64,000 nt of DNA from Pseudoalteromonas sp. XMcav2-N (lineage in GTDB: Bacteria; Pseudomonadota; Gammaproteobacteria; Enterobacterales; Alteromonadaceae): positions 186,001 to 250,000 of the forward strand of contig NZ_JAMXSF010000002.1 of NCBI RefSeq assembly GCF_024124545.1, given 5' to 3'. The notes under the pieces are model-generated. The model did not search any database and was not told the DNA's origin. It saw only the letters and a list, made by a program, of their open reading frames with translations. This document shows, piece after piece, positions 53,256 through 61,800 of the stretch. Numbering within the stretch: the stretch's first letter is position 1; the number at the start of each line of letters is the position of its first letter. Both the position numbers and the translations under genes were made by a program.

Positions 53256-53785
53256 GCAGGATAAATAAAAAATCCGGTCATCCAACTTTCAATTACACAG
53301 AACTGTTGCTCAGGCGTATTCAACTTTGAGGCTATATTTAAACTCGTGTTGTATGCCAATAGATCCCGTGTCGAGCACGGGATGACGATATTCAGACAGG
53401 TGCATCAAAGCAAGTTCAGAGCTCAGCTAGAAAGTAATTTTTCAATGTATATCAAAGACAGACCAAGACCGCTGGATAACTTATACGAGTTTTTCACATG
53501 GCGCTAAAGCGGCTGAAATTAACTCACAGAACCACCTATTCCCGTCACCCCGGCCAACGAGCCGGGGACTAATTAAAAAACAAGTCGGTCGCATAAGGCA
53601 GGAGTGGCTAAACGTCCCTGTAGGGGCTCCCGGCTTTTCATCCATGAAAAGCGCTAAGTGAGCTGCGACGATTATCAATCGTCGTTCTCATAAGGTACGA
53701 GTGGCAATACTTCCCTGTAGGGGGCTTCCGGCTTTTCATCCATGAAAAGCGCTAAGTGAGCTGCGACGATTATCAATCGTCGTTC
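53256..53785. other. 530-bp gene-free region made of repeats
   Basis: The region holds dispersed repeat copy B, then a CCCCGGC/GCCGGGG hairpin near 53546-53566, and the tandem 97-bp units. I see no gene in it. Confidence 0.6.
53271..53491. repeat. 220-bp dispersed repeat, copy B
   Basis: This is the second copy of the element at 49736. It contains a hairpin ATCCCGTG/CACGGGAT at 53363-53383, which is degenerate in copy A. It starts 15 bp after the MreB-like gene. Confidence 0.75.
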
Positions 53786-53786
53786 T
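53592..53786. repeat. tandem pair of about 97-bp repeats, each with three palindromes
   Basis: Two units (53592-53688 and 53689-53786) are identical over their last 59 bp and similar before it. Each contains CCCTGTAGGG, GCTTTTCAT-CC-ATGAAAAGC (perfect 9-bp stem) and GACGATT-ATC-AATCGTC. The second unit runs up to the first base of the diheme lipoprotein gene's stop codon, so it forms that gene's 3' untranslated region. The repeats may fold as a long RNA structure or be REP/BIME-like. Confidence 0.85.
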
Positions 53787-55441
53787 CACTTAGCCCAATC
53801 AAGTTGCATGTCCCATTGGTGTTGGTTTTCTTCTTTTAACGGGGCCTGGGAGTCGTCTACTTGTTGCAGTACGTTGCTTGCTTCAACCAGCGTTGCGTCG
53901 CGGCCGAACAGGTAGCTTTGCTCTTGCACTATGGTTCTGTAGGCTTTGTTCAGTGCCAGCGCCCGTTCTTTTGATGGGGTGATCAGCTCGTACAGGTTAT
54001 CAGCTGACTCGACTTTTTCTTTGTCTACCGTACCATCTGCTTTAAACCACTTTTGCAGCATTTCGCGATTCTGGCGGAATTCGTCGCCACCACCGACCCG
54101 ATTCATGTATGTCAGGAACTCGCCGAGTGTTTCACCTTTGTTGGGGACATCTTTCATTTCTTTGAGGTTGATATAGCCCCAGCCGCGTGCGCCTTCTACT
54201 TTGCGAGCAAATGAGAAGGTCTGGTCGTAGGTTGAGCCTATGGTTTTGTGACAGCCATTACAAAACGCCAGCTCCTGCTTATGCTGTGGTCTCAGGTTAC
54301 CTTGCTTGTCCTCTATATAGCCATTAATGGTCCAGCCAAAGGTGTTGTTGATACCCTGATCACCCAGATACAGGGTTTGCGGCAGATTTTCGAATTCTTT
54401 CTCTTTTTCTTCACGGTGATATGAAGAATTCAGTGACTGGCGGGTCTTAAACCTATGCTTTTTCATGTAGCGTACTTCTTTCATACGCGGCGCGTTGTAA
54501 ATACCACCATGTTCGTCCACGCCAATGTAACGTACGGTATGCAGGAACTCAGTTTCCTGGGGGTACAGCATATGTGCCAGTGCATCTGTGGCATCCCCCA
54601 CATAATGTGATTGCCTCGTTATCTCGCTGATTTTGGTGAGCTGATTGTCGCCATTTAAATCCTGGCCAATGCGTTGTTCCGAGATTGTGGGTGTTGAGAT
54701 CTTATCTAAGCCTTTTAATGCCAGCTCAACCAGACTAAGGTTTGCCAGGTACACGTCCTGATTGTATACGCCACCTTTTGAGCGAAACGCTTCGGGCAAA
54801 CGGATCATCACATCACCCGTGGAGCCGTTGGTGGGCCAAAACGTCGACGGGAAAGGCTTGTAGTTAAACGCCACCCAGCCGCTCCCATCTCTGGCAAAGC
54901 CCATCTCGTCAAAGGCTTTTTCCGGATAGGCCAGATTTTCCAGCGGAGTTATTTCACCGCGCCATTGTTTGTCTTGTTTCAGCTTTTCGATAAACGGGGT
55001 GTAATTATCCTGATTAATCCACGCCATGATCTCTTTATCTGGCACACCTGCAATCAAATCTGTCCTGTCAACAAAGAGGTTTTTCCAGTGGTTTTTCAGG
55101 CCCAAGTCAGAGAATTCATAGACGCCCTGTAAATGCCCATCGCGCATGGCGTTGGGTCTTTCTGGCTCTTGCTGATAAGACTGATGGCAGGCATAACAGG
55201 GGTTATTCACGCCATCGGTTTTGGTGTAACACTGGGGCGGGATCACCGACTCAGGGTTATAGACCTCATCATGCTCCATGTAAGCGGTTGCCGGAATGTC
55301 ATCACCCGGTTTATAAGGTGCAGCTTTATGCGCTGACTGCGAGGCGATTAGTTCGGCAGCTTGAGTATGATGTTGTGATTCTTCGCAGCCGGTCAGTGCC
55401 AGGCCAGTGAGTACCGCCAGGCCGATTACTTGGTATTTCAT
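53786..55441 (-). CDS. diheme c-type cytochrome lipoprotein
   Basis: This 551-residue protein has a lipoprotein signal peptide with lipobox LTGC (Cys19) and two c-heme sites, CYACH (82-86) and CNGCH (about 394). Between them are ELALKGLDKISTPTISEQRIGQDLNGDN and other soluble stretches. I do not recognise a family. It lies 65 bp downstream of the PhoX-like gene on the same strand, so the two are probably co-transcribed and work at the outer face of a membrane. The ATG at 55441 begins the signal peptide; earlier in-frame starts do not. Confidence 0.8.
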   Translation of the reverse strand: MKYQVIGLAVLTGLALTGCEESQHHTQAAELIASQSAHKAAPYKPGDDIPATAYMEHDEVYNPESVIPPQCYTKTDGVNNPCYACHQSYQQEPERPNAMRDGHLQGVYEFSDLGLKNHWKNLFVDRTDLIAGVPDKEIMAWINQDNYTPFIEKLKQDKQWRGEITPLENLAYPEKAFDEMGFARDGSGWVAFNYKPFPSTFWPTNGSTGDVMIRLPEAFRSKGGVYNQDVYLANLSLVELALKGLDKISTPTISEQRIGQDLNGDNQLTKISEITRQSHYVGDATDALAHMLYPQETEFLHTVRYIGVDEHGGIYNAPRMKEVRYMKKHRFKTRQSLNSSYHREEKEKEFENLPQTLYLGDQGINNTFGWTINGYIEDKQGNLRPQHKQELAFCNGCHKTIGSTYDQTFSFARKVEGARGWGYINLKEMKDVPNKGETLGEFLTYMNRVGGGDEFRQNREMLQKWFKADGTVDKEKVESADNLYELITPSKERALALNKAYRTIVQEQSYLFGRDATLVEASNVLQQVDDSQAPLKEENQHQWDMQLDWAK

Positions 55442-55506
55442 TTTTATGACGCCCATTTTTGGATAAAAAAATGCGGTGCCACGAACGGGCACCGCGAGTC
55501 TTACAA

Positions 55507-57402
55507 TTACTTAGCGTTAGGATCGTATAACCACAGGGTGTTGTTTTCCTGGATACCGTCTTCACCAATGATGATGCGGCCGTCCTGCATAACAATCACG
55601 TTATCAGGCTGAGATAGCTGATTGACATCACACTCTTGTGCACCAGTCAGGCTAGAGCGGTGCGTACCACCCATAACCACAGGCTCAATACGAGTCAGGT
55701 TGTAGTTGTTATCGATGTGGGCACGGTAAACACCACCACAATCTTTAACACGCGCAGACAATCGGATATCGCCCTCATCACCAGTCATCGTGTCGTCAAT
55801 GTCGGCAACACCGATATACATGTATGCCTGTTCAACCACTTCGCCCGGAACCATGTCCTGACCAGTTACGGCTTCTACTACGCGATCGTAGTTGATGCTG
55901 ATCCCTTCCAGCTTGCGCCATTCTGCTGTTGCGCCCAATTGCCTTGCCGCCTGACGAGACTCCAGGAATGCTGAACGGTTATCCATAGGCTTACCCGCCG
56001 TAACCAAGCCACCACCTTGCGCCAGTGTTGGGTAAGTTTCGGCACCGTCTGCCCAGGCTTTTACGTCAGCCACAGAAAGATAGCTTGTCTGGCCTTCAAC
56101 GAAGTCTTCAGTGTCGATCTCATCGTACTCAGCAATCCAGGCTTCAATTTCGGCATTGGTGCCCGATGCAATTTCAACCCAAGTAACATCAAAGCCAGTC
56201 ACAGCCGGATCGTTCAGGCCCTTGTCCTGCGTCAATTTCGCACCATAAAGCGTACCTGAACTAAGATCTTTAGGTTGATCCGCAATAAACTTAAACAGTA
56301 CGCCACCAGTATCATCCTGAGAGGAGTAAACTGTGCGCTCATCAGGCATAACTAAGGAGTTTTCATGCTCGTAACGACCAATGGTGAAATGCTTCACAAC
56401 ATCTGGTGTATCAGAAAGCGGATTTTGCACTTCAGCAATATAACCGTAGCGGTAAGGGTTAGGGAATTCAGGCGTAACCAACTCTTTCATTCTGTCTATA
56501 CGCGTGAAGGCCGGGTCATTCCACTCTGCATGTTGAGTAGAGTCGACGTCAGATCTTACAATCCACTCTTCAGATGTTAGTGGCGTGCCCCACGGAGAAA
56601 CAGAACCAAAGCAGTTCGCAGCGGTGCCTTTTACTCCATCAAAGTCGAGCATCATGGCTTCTTCAATGTTCCATGTACCCGCGTCGCTCTTGCTCATTTT
56701 AAGACGGCTCATACCACCTGGGTATGATTCCCAGTTAGTAAACAGGTAACCTGTATTTTCTTCGTCAGCACTTGGGATAAAACCGTTGAAGTCCGGGTTA
56801 TCATTTTCGATGATCTTGTCACCAGAAGTGATACCGTAGTGTACACCTAAGCCACCGGCCAGGCCTTTTTCGCCAAGATCGGCATACACATCACCGGTCT
56901 GACCCAGGATCTGATATTGACCAATCGCAGTCACAACCGTTTGCATCTCAAACTCTGTCACTGGAACTGGTGAGCTCACAATATTGCGTGGCAACTCATT
57001 GAAGTTAACACCGGTTAGTACACCCACAGTACCGCCGTCATAAGGGCGTCCGTTTCCATCTTCCAATGTATTCGCATCGCTTGGGTGCTGTACATTGAAG
57101 AACAGATCGCCTTGCTCAGTCAGGAACAAACCTGTGACTTCAGCGCCTGCTGGCACTGTGGCAATACGGATCAGGCCTGAGCCACCGTTTTGGCCATCTT
57201 TGCCTACAACACCGTCAGCACCATCAGTGCCGTTCGTGCCGTTCGTGCCGTTCGTGCCGTTCGTGCCATTTGTACCGTTAGTGCCTTGCTCACCCTGAAC
57301 ACCTTGCTCGCCCTGAGGGCCTTGTTTACCATCATCACCATCACAGGCGGTTAATGCCACTGCGACGGCAGCGGCGATCAACGAATATGCTATGCGCTTC
57401 AT
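55507..57402 (-). CDS. PhoX-like (DUF839) lipoprotein with collagen-like repeats
   Basis: This 631-residue protein has a lipobox (ALTAC) and then a Gly-X-Y stretch (GPQGEQGVQGEQG, six TNG units, TDG, GKDGQNGG). The rest resembles PhoX/DUF839 phosphatases: ENTGYLFTNWESYPGG, NCFGSVSPWGTPLTSEE, DDTGGVLFKFIADQP, QPDNVIVMQDGRIIIGEDG. PhoX enzymes are Ca/Fe-dependent phosphatases. Activity and metal ligands here are inferred. The collagen-like stretch should form a stalk or trimerise and may vary by slippage. Upstream in the operon order, it precedes the diheme lipoprotein. Confidence 0.82.
   Translation of the reverse strand: MKRIAYSLIAAAVAVALTACDGDDGKQGPQGEQGVQGEQGTNGTNGTNGTNGTNGTNGTDGADGVVGKDGQNGGSGLIRIATVPAGAEVTGLFLTEQGDLFFNVQHPSDANTLEDGNGRPYDGGTVGVLTGVNFNELPRNIVSSPVPVTEFEMQTVVTAIGQYQILGQTGDVYADLGEKGLAGGLGVHYGITSGDKIIENDNPDFNGFIPSADEENTGYLFTNWESYPGGMSRLKMSKSDAGTWNIEEAMMLDFDGVKGTAANCFGSVSPWGTPLTSEEWIVRSDVDSTQHAEWNDPAFTRIDRMKELVTPEFPNPYRYGYIAEVQNPLSDTPDVVKHFTIGRYEHENSLVMPDERTVYSSQDDTGGVLFKFIADQPKDLSSGTLYGAKLTQDKGLNDPAVTGFDVTWVEIASGTNAEIEAWIAEYDEIDTEDFVEGQTSYLSVADVKAWADGAETYPTLAQGGGLVTAGKPMDNRSAFLESRQAARQLGATAEWRKLEGISINYDRVVEAVTGQDMVPGEVVEQAYMYIGVADIDDTMTGDEGDIRLSARVKDCGGVYRAHIDNNYNLTRIEPVVMGGTHRSSLTGAQECDVNQLSQPDNVIVMQDGRIIIGEDGIQENNTLWLYDPNAK
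57223..57285 (-). repeat. 9-bp tandem repeats encoding TNG units
   Basis: Seven 9-bp units lie in frame in the PhoX-like gene; four (57232-57267) are perfect copies of GTTCGTGCC on the plus strand, the rest degenerate. Unit gain or loss would keep the frame and lengthen or shorten the collagen-like segment. Confidence 0.85.
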
Positions 57403-57648
57403 TAGTTACTCCGAGTTAGTTGCTACGATTGCTACAGTTATTGTTATAAAGCGCACAATAGGTTGGGCCGAACCGGTTACAGACACATTTCTTAAATATT
57501 AATATTTTCAGTCATTTATAAGTCAAAGATAAGACAACCAGGAAAGTTAGAGCGAAAGCTCAGTGTAAAGGGGGTTTACAGCTGATAACTCGAAAGAGCA
57601 GTACAAAAACAGATATAATACTCAGAGAATAGCAATCACCTTTTAGTG

Positions 57649-57666
57649 AGATCATGAATTTACCAA
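57649..57666 (-). repeat. 18-bp motif copy over the start codon of the DUF gene
   Basis: On the minus strand this is TTGGTAAATTCATGATCT. It overlaps the ATG at 57654, where a bound protein could block translation initiation or transcription. Confidence 0.75.
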
Positions 57667-58208
57667 CTTACGGATTTGGCGCAGAGCAGGGCGTGCTAGC
57701 CATTTATGTCGAACACCCGCCAAAACTCGCAGAATTTCAAAAGTTAAATAAAGTCATAGCCTTACAGGCAGGGGAAATCGACTACATCAACCAGCAATGT
57801 GGTAATGGCTGGCGCAAAGTTTTCAATGTGTATGCCAAGTTTATAGCAAAACTCAGCCACCCAGATCACGATTTTACTAACCAACCAAAACACTATCCAA
57901 GCTGGCAAAAGTATCGGGATAAGCGGCTGTTACAGCAGGGGAGTCAGGAGGCTTTACTGTTTTCTGTGCCAGATCTGGCTGCCAATCGCTATGACTGGCA
58001 CATCATAGCTGGGCGAACTTATGCAAAAGCTTTGCTCAGAGATCATATTTTTACTAACTCTCTACACTGGGTAGATGAGGAATTTGCCATCGACCCCATT
58101 AATAAGTTGCTGATCTGCCCGTATTTGGATTATCGCCAGCTTAGTAATATTAAGATCTCAAAGTTGGCTGAGCTGATCCTGGCGGAGCATGCCAGAGTTA
58201 TTGTCTGA
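57654..58208 (+). CDS. conserved-type hypothetical protein (DUF6942-like, tentative)
   Basis: This 184-residue protein has segments that look conserved: YINQQCGNGWRKVFNVYAKF, WQKYRDKRLLQQGSQEALLFSVPD and LICPYLDYRQLSNIKI. I recall such a pattern from a DUF (DUF6942) of marine gammaproteobacteria, but I cannot confirm it. There is no signal peptide. The gene contains three internal copies of the 18-bp motif (57863, 58040, 58141) and one over its start. The two minus-strand internal copies encode DHDFTN and DHIFTN. It overlaps the methyltransferase 3' end by 11 bp. Confidence 0.7.
   Translation: MNLPTYGFGAEQGVLAIYVEHPPKLAEFQKLNKVIALQAGEIDYINQQCGNGWRKVFNVYAKFIAKLSHPDHDFTNQPKHYPSWQKYRDKRLLQQGSQEALLFSVPDLAANRYDWHIIAGRTYAKALLRDHIFTNSLHWVDEEFAIDPINKLLICPYLDYRQLSNIKISKLAELILAEHARVIV
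57863..57880 (-). repeat. 18-bp motif copy inside the DUF gene
   Basis: On the minus strand this is TTAGTAAAATCGTGATCT. It encodes DHDFTN in the gene's frame. Confidence 0.8.
58040..58057 (-). repeat. 18-bp motif copy inside the DUF gene
   Basis: On the minus strand this is TTAGTAAAAATATGATCT, identical to the array copy at 36133. It encodes DHIFTN. Confidence 0.8.
58141..58158 (+). repeat. 18-bp motif copy inside the DUF gene
   Basis: On the plus strand this reads TTAGTAATATTAAGATCT. It is a weaker match in the middle but keeps TTAGTAA and GATCT at the right spacing. Confidence 0.65.
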
Positions 58209-58863
58209 TACAGCTTAAGCCACTGAACCCTAGTGCTTTAAAGAACATATGAGCGGGGGAAAAACCGCTTTCATCCAGCAACTCAGCCAGCCTGATCCTA
58301 TCGAGTGGGTAAAATTCGTGCTCCAGGTTATGGCGCATACGTTCTTCGCCGATGTGAGTCAAGCCCATCGCGCGGCAGTGCTTCAGCTGAGACTCGCGCT
58401 CAAACGGGGTCTCGGGCTTCATCAGATCCGCCAGTAACAGCTGTTTACCCGACTTTAGGTTATTATGAATTGACTCCAGTAGTGTCAGCTTAGCACCATC
58501 GTCTGCCACAAAATGCATCACCAACAGGCACAGTGCAACATCTGCCTGATACTGGCCCGGCATCAGCGGCCCCGAATGTATGGTCACGCGCGATGACAAT
58601 CCACAGTTAGTAAAATTTTGATCTGCGATGGCCAGCATATCGTCAGATACATCCTGGACGATGAATGTCCAGTTCGGATTACTCTCTGCCAGCTGCAGTA
58701 CTTCTTTTCCGGTTCCGGCACCTACAATCAGGATCTCAGCCTGCTCGGGTAACAGTGTCTGTAATTGTGCCTGAACCAGTTCATGTAACAGTTGATAACC
58801 CGGCACCAGACGCTCAATACGACTGTCGTAATAGGTTGCTTCATCCTTTGTAAAACTGGGCAT
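58198..58863 (-). CDS. class I SAM-dependent methyltransferase
   Basis: This 221-residue protein has the Rossmann-like SAM fold: EILIVGAGTGKEVLQLAESNP (motif I), FIVQDVSDDMLAIADQ and VALCLLVMHFVADD (motif IV region). The substrate is unknown. A copy of the 18-bp motif (58607-58624) lies inside it. It is convergent to and overlaps the DUF gene and follows sbcC on the same strand by only 9 bp, so it may be read from the sbcDC operon. Confidence 0.87.
   Translation of the reverse strand: MPSFTKDEATYYDSRIERLVPGYQLLHELVQAQLQTLLPEQAEILIVGAGTGKEVLQLAESNPNWTFIVQDVSDDMLAIADQNFTNCGLSSRVTIHSGPLMPGQYQADVALCLLVMHFVADDGAKLTLLESIHNNLKSGKQLLLADLMKPETPFERESQLKHCRAMGLTHIGEERMRHNLEHEFYPLDRIRLAELLDESGFSPAHMFFKALGFSGLSCIRQ
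58607..58624 (+). repeat. 18-bp motif copy inside the methyltransferase gene
   Basis: On the plus strand this is TTAGTAAAATTTTGATCT, preceded by AG as in the array. Confidence 0.8.
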
Positions 58864-58872
58864 GGTGTCTCC

Positions 58873-61800
58873 TTATCGTTCGCTGATGGTGACTGACGAA
58901 TAACCGCCTGACTGTTTTTGTACTTTAATCTGCGTCGCAACGCGTTCGGTCATTTCGGCCACATGGGAGATCACACCCACTTTGCGCCCCTGCGACTGCA
59001 GAGCATCGAGCGCATCCAGCGCAACACTGAGGGTGTGTGGATCCAAAGTGCCAAACCCTTCATCGATAAACAATGAATTGATCTGAACCTGATTTGATGA
59101 CAGGGAAGCCAGGCCCAGCGCCAGTGCCAGTGACACTAAAAACGACTCCCCACCAGAGAGCGTGTTTACGCTGCGCTGTTCATCAGCCATATCCCGGTCA
59201 ATAATGGCAATCTCCAGAGACTGACCTATCACCGTCAGGCGATAGCGATTACTCAGGCTGCAAAGATGGTGGTTTGCATACTGCAATAAGATCCGCAGCG
59301 TCTGCGCCTGAGCCAGATTACGCATGGTTTTGCCCGTGGCATCGCCGAGCAAGCGATTTAGCAAATGCCAGTGCTCATACTCAGCTTGCTGAGCCTGAAG
59401 CTGTTCATACTGTTCGGCCAGATACGTTTTATTATCTTCGTGCTGTTTTAGCACAGCATTGATGCTGACCAACTTTGCCTGGTTTTCGTCTCGTTCCTGC
59501 TGCAACTGTGCCAGCCTTGCATTAAGCTGCTCCAGACTTTGCTCAGTTGCGGGGTGAGCGCGCAGTAGCAGAAGCTCTTCACTCAGGTGCGCATGCTTGC
59601 TTTGAGCACTCTGAAAGGCCTTATGCAGCTCTTCATACGTGTGCAACAGGGTTTGCCACTGCGTTTTATCCCATTGCAACAGTGCCTCGACTTCGTCCTC
59701 AGTCAATGTCTCAAATTGCGCTTTTACCTCAGTAAACCAAGTTTGATAACGTGCCTGGATTTTTTCTAACGCTTCGTACTGCTGTTGTTGCGACTGTTGT
59801 TTGTGTGCCAGTGTCAGTGCCTGAGATTCCTGTGCCTGACGCAACTCGGCTGCATGGTGTGTGGCCTGAGTGAGCGCCGCTTCAGCGCTTTGCTGCGCGT
59901 CCAGCAATGACTGGTGCCAGTTGTCTGCACTGATCTCAAGAGGTTGTATCGCAGTACGCTCACGCGTCAGAGCATCACCTTGCTCAGCCAGTTGCTGACC
60001 TGAGCGCACCGCTTTTTCGAGTTGCCCTTGTTTATCATCACGCTGTTGCTCTAATAGCTTCGCTTGTTGTTCATCGTTACTGACTTTTTGTTGTAGCTCT
60101 GCAAGTAATGCTTGCTGGCGCAACCGCTGTTGCACCTGCTCAGTCAGCGTTGCTATGGCATCATCAGGTGCTTGTTCAAACTGCTGCCACCATAACGACA
60201 CTGAATATAGCTGTTTTACCTCTGCTAGGGCATCATGCTGCTCCGTTTGAATGTCCGTCAGCCTCCTCTGCGCATAAGCCAGCGACTGCTCGGCGCGCTC
60301 GATCTGGCTTTGCAACAATCGCAGCTGTTCTTCCTGTTGCTGCACTTCTCGCTGGCATGTCTGCTGTTGCTGCCATAGCTGTTGCTGCACCTTGCTAAGC
60401 TGACTGTAGGTGTGTAACTTTTGATCCAGCTGTGCCAGATATGTCTGCGGGTCGTCTGTATCACGTAACCCTGCTGGCAGCTGCGCTAAAATCTCTGCAA
60501 CCTGACTGAGCTTTCTGCTGAGTTGCGCTTCATGCTGAAGCGCCGCCTGTAGCTGACCATTACATTTTTCAGCCTGGCCTACCAAGTCATGGTACCGTTG
60601 CTGTGTCTGCTCACGGGCCTTTTCTGCGGCCTGATATTGCGATTCAAAATCGGCTATCAGTGTCTGCCAGTGACTGTCGATATGATCCACACCATAGGGG
60701 TGCTCTGTCGAACCACACACCATACACTCCTGACCTGCAACCAGCTGAGCTCTTAAACTGCTTACACTGTCACTGGCCCGAAAGCGCACCTGTTGGAGAT
60801 TCTCCTGAGTCAGTAACACGCGTTGTCTGGTCAGTTCGTCCTGCTGCTCTGTATCTTTGAGCTGCTGCTGCAGACTATGATGCTGGTGCCTTAAGCGGTC
60901 AATATGAACACGGTGTTCACCCTGTTCCTGCTCCAGCTCTTTACGCTGTTGCTGACTTTGTTGTGCCTGTAATAATTGAGTCCGCTGAAATTGCAACGTC
61001 TCATAATCGAGCCCGCTGAGCTCAGACTGAGTGGCACTCAGACTGGCCTGAACATCTGTCAGTTGTTGCTTTAACTCAGCCAGTTTGGGTTTTAGCCCTT
61101 GCTGTGCCGCTCTGTCTTTATCAATATTGGTCTGAGTTTGCTGTTGTTCAGCCACCAGTTTAAGACGTTGCTGCTGACAGCTCTGCCAGTGCATCAACGC
61201 ATTGCTGGCCTGCGACCAATGCGCACTCAATTGGCTAAGCTCAGGTTCGGAATCACAGCGAAGCTGCAATTGCGTCATTTCCTGTCGGTCAGTCTTCAGT
61301 TGCGTACTTAATTTTTCACCGCGTTGTATCAAGGTATCATACTGCACTTGCAGTTCATTGAGCGCCGCATTACTCTGTGCCAGCAGCTGTTTATTGGCTT
61401 CGCGCTGTTGATCTAGCTCACGCAATGTATGCAGGGCAGGCGCAGCTGCCTGTAATTGTTGTTTCGCCTGTGTAAGTCGCGTCTGAGCATCTTGCTGGGC
61501 ACTCTGTGCAGAGCAGATCTGCGGGGTATAATCCTGCCGTTGCAAGGCACCGATATCCGCGTCCAACTGTGTTAACCGGGCGGCAATTTCTCTGGCCTGA
61601 GTCCGGTTGTCCGCGATCACTTCTACCGACTGTGCACGCCTGGCTTTATTGTAGTCATCCTGTTGCTCCGCCAGACGCTGCTGATACTGTACCTGCTCCT
61701 GCTCGGCCTGATGACACTGTTGAGTCAGTTTTTCACAAGTTTGATACCAGGTAATCCCTTGTTCAAGGTTTTTTTCTTCCTGCCTGGCATCCGCAATAGA

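Noticed and set aside
49642..53359. Two short frames sharing a peptide (SKLNTPEQQFCV)
   Set aside because: They lie within the two dispersed repeat copies and have no ribosome site or longer family; the shared peptide follows from the DNA repeat.
56733..56750. TTAGTAAACAGGTAACCT in the PhoX-like gene
   Set aside because: It has TTAGTAA but no GATC; the end differs at two of five key positions.
57095..57298. Antisense frame rich in VPFVPFVPF
   Set aside because: It is the complement of the collagen-like repeats in the PhoX-like gene, not a gene.
57510..57527. Pho-box-like sequence upstream of the PhoX-like gene
   Set aside because: Only one half resembles GTCAT and the second is poor, so I cannot support phosphate control from it.
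60108..60398. Open frames opposite sbcC
   Set aside because: They are low-complexity mirror frames of the coiled-coil coding sequence.
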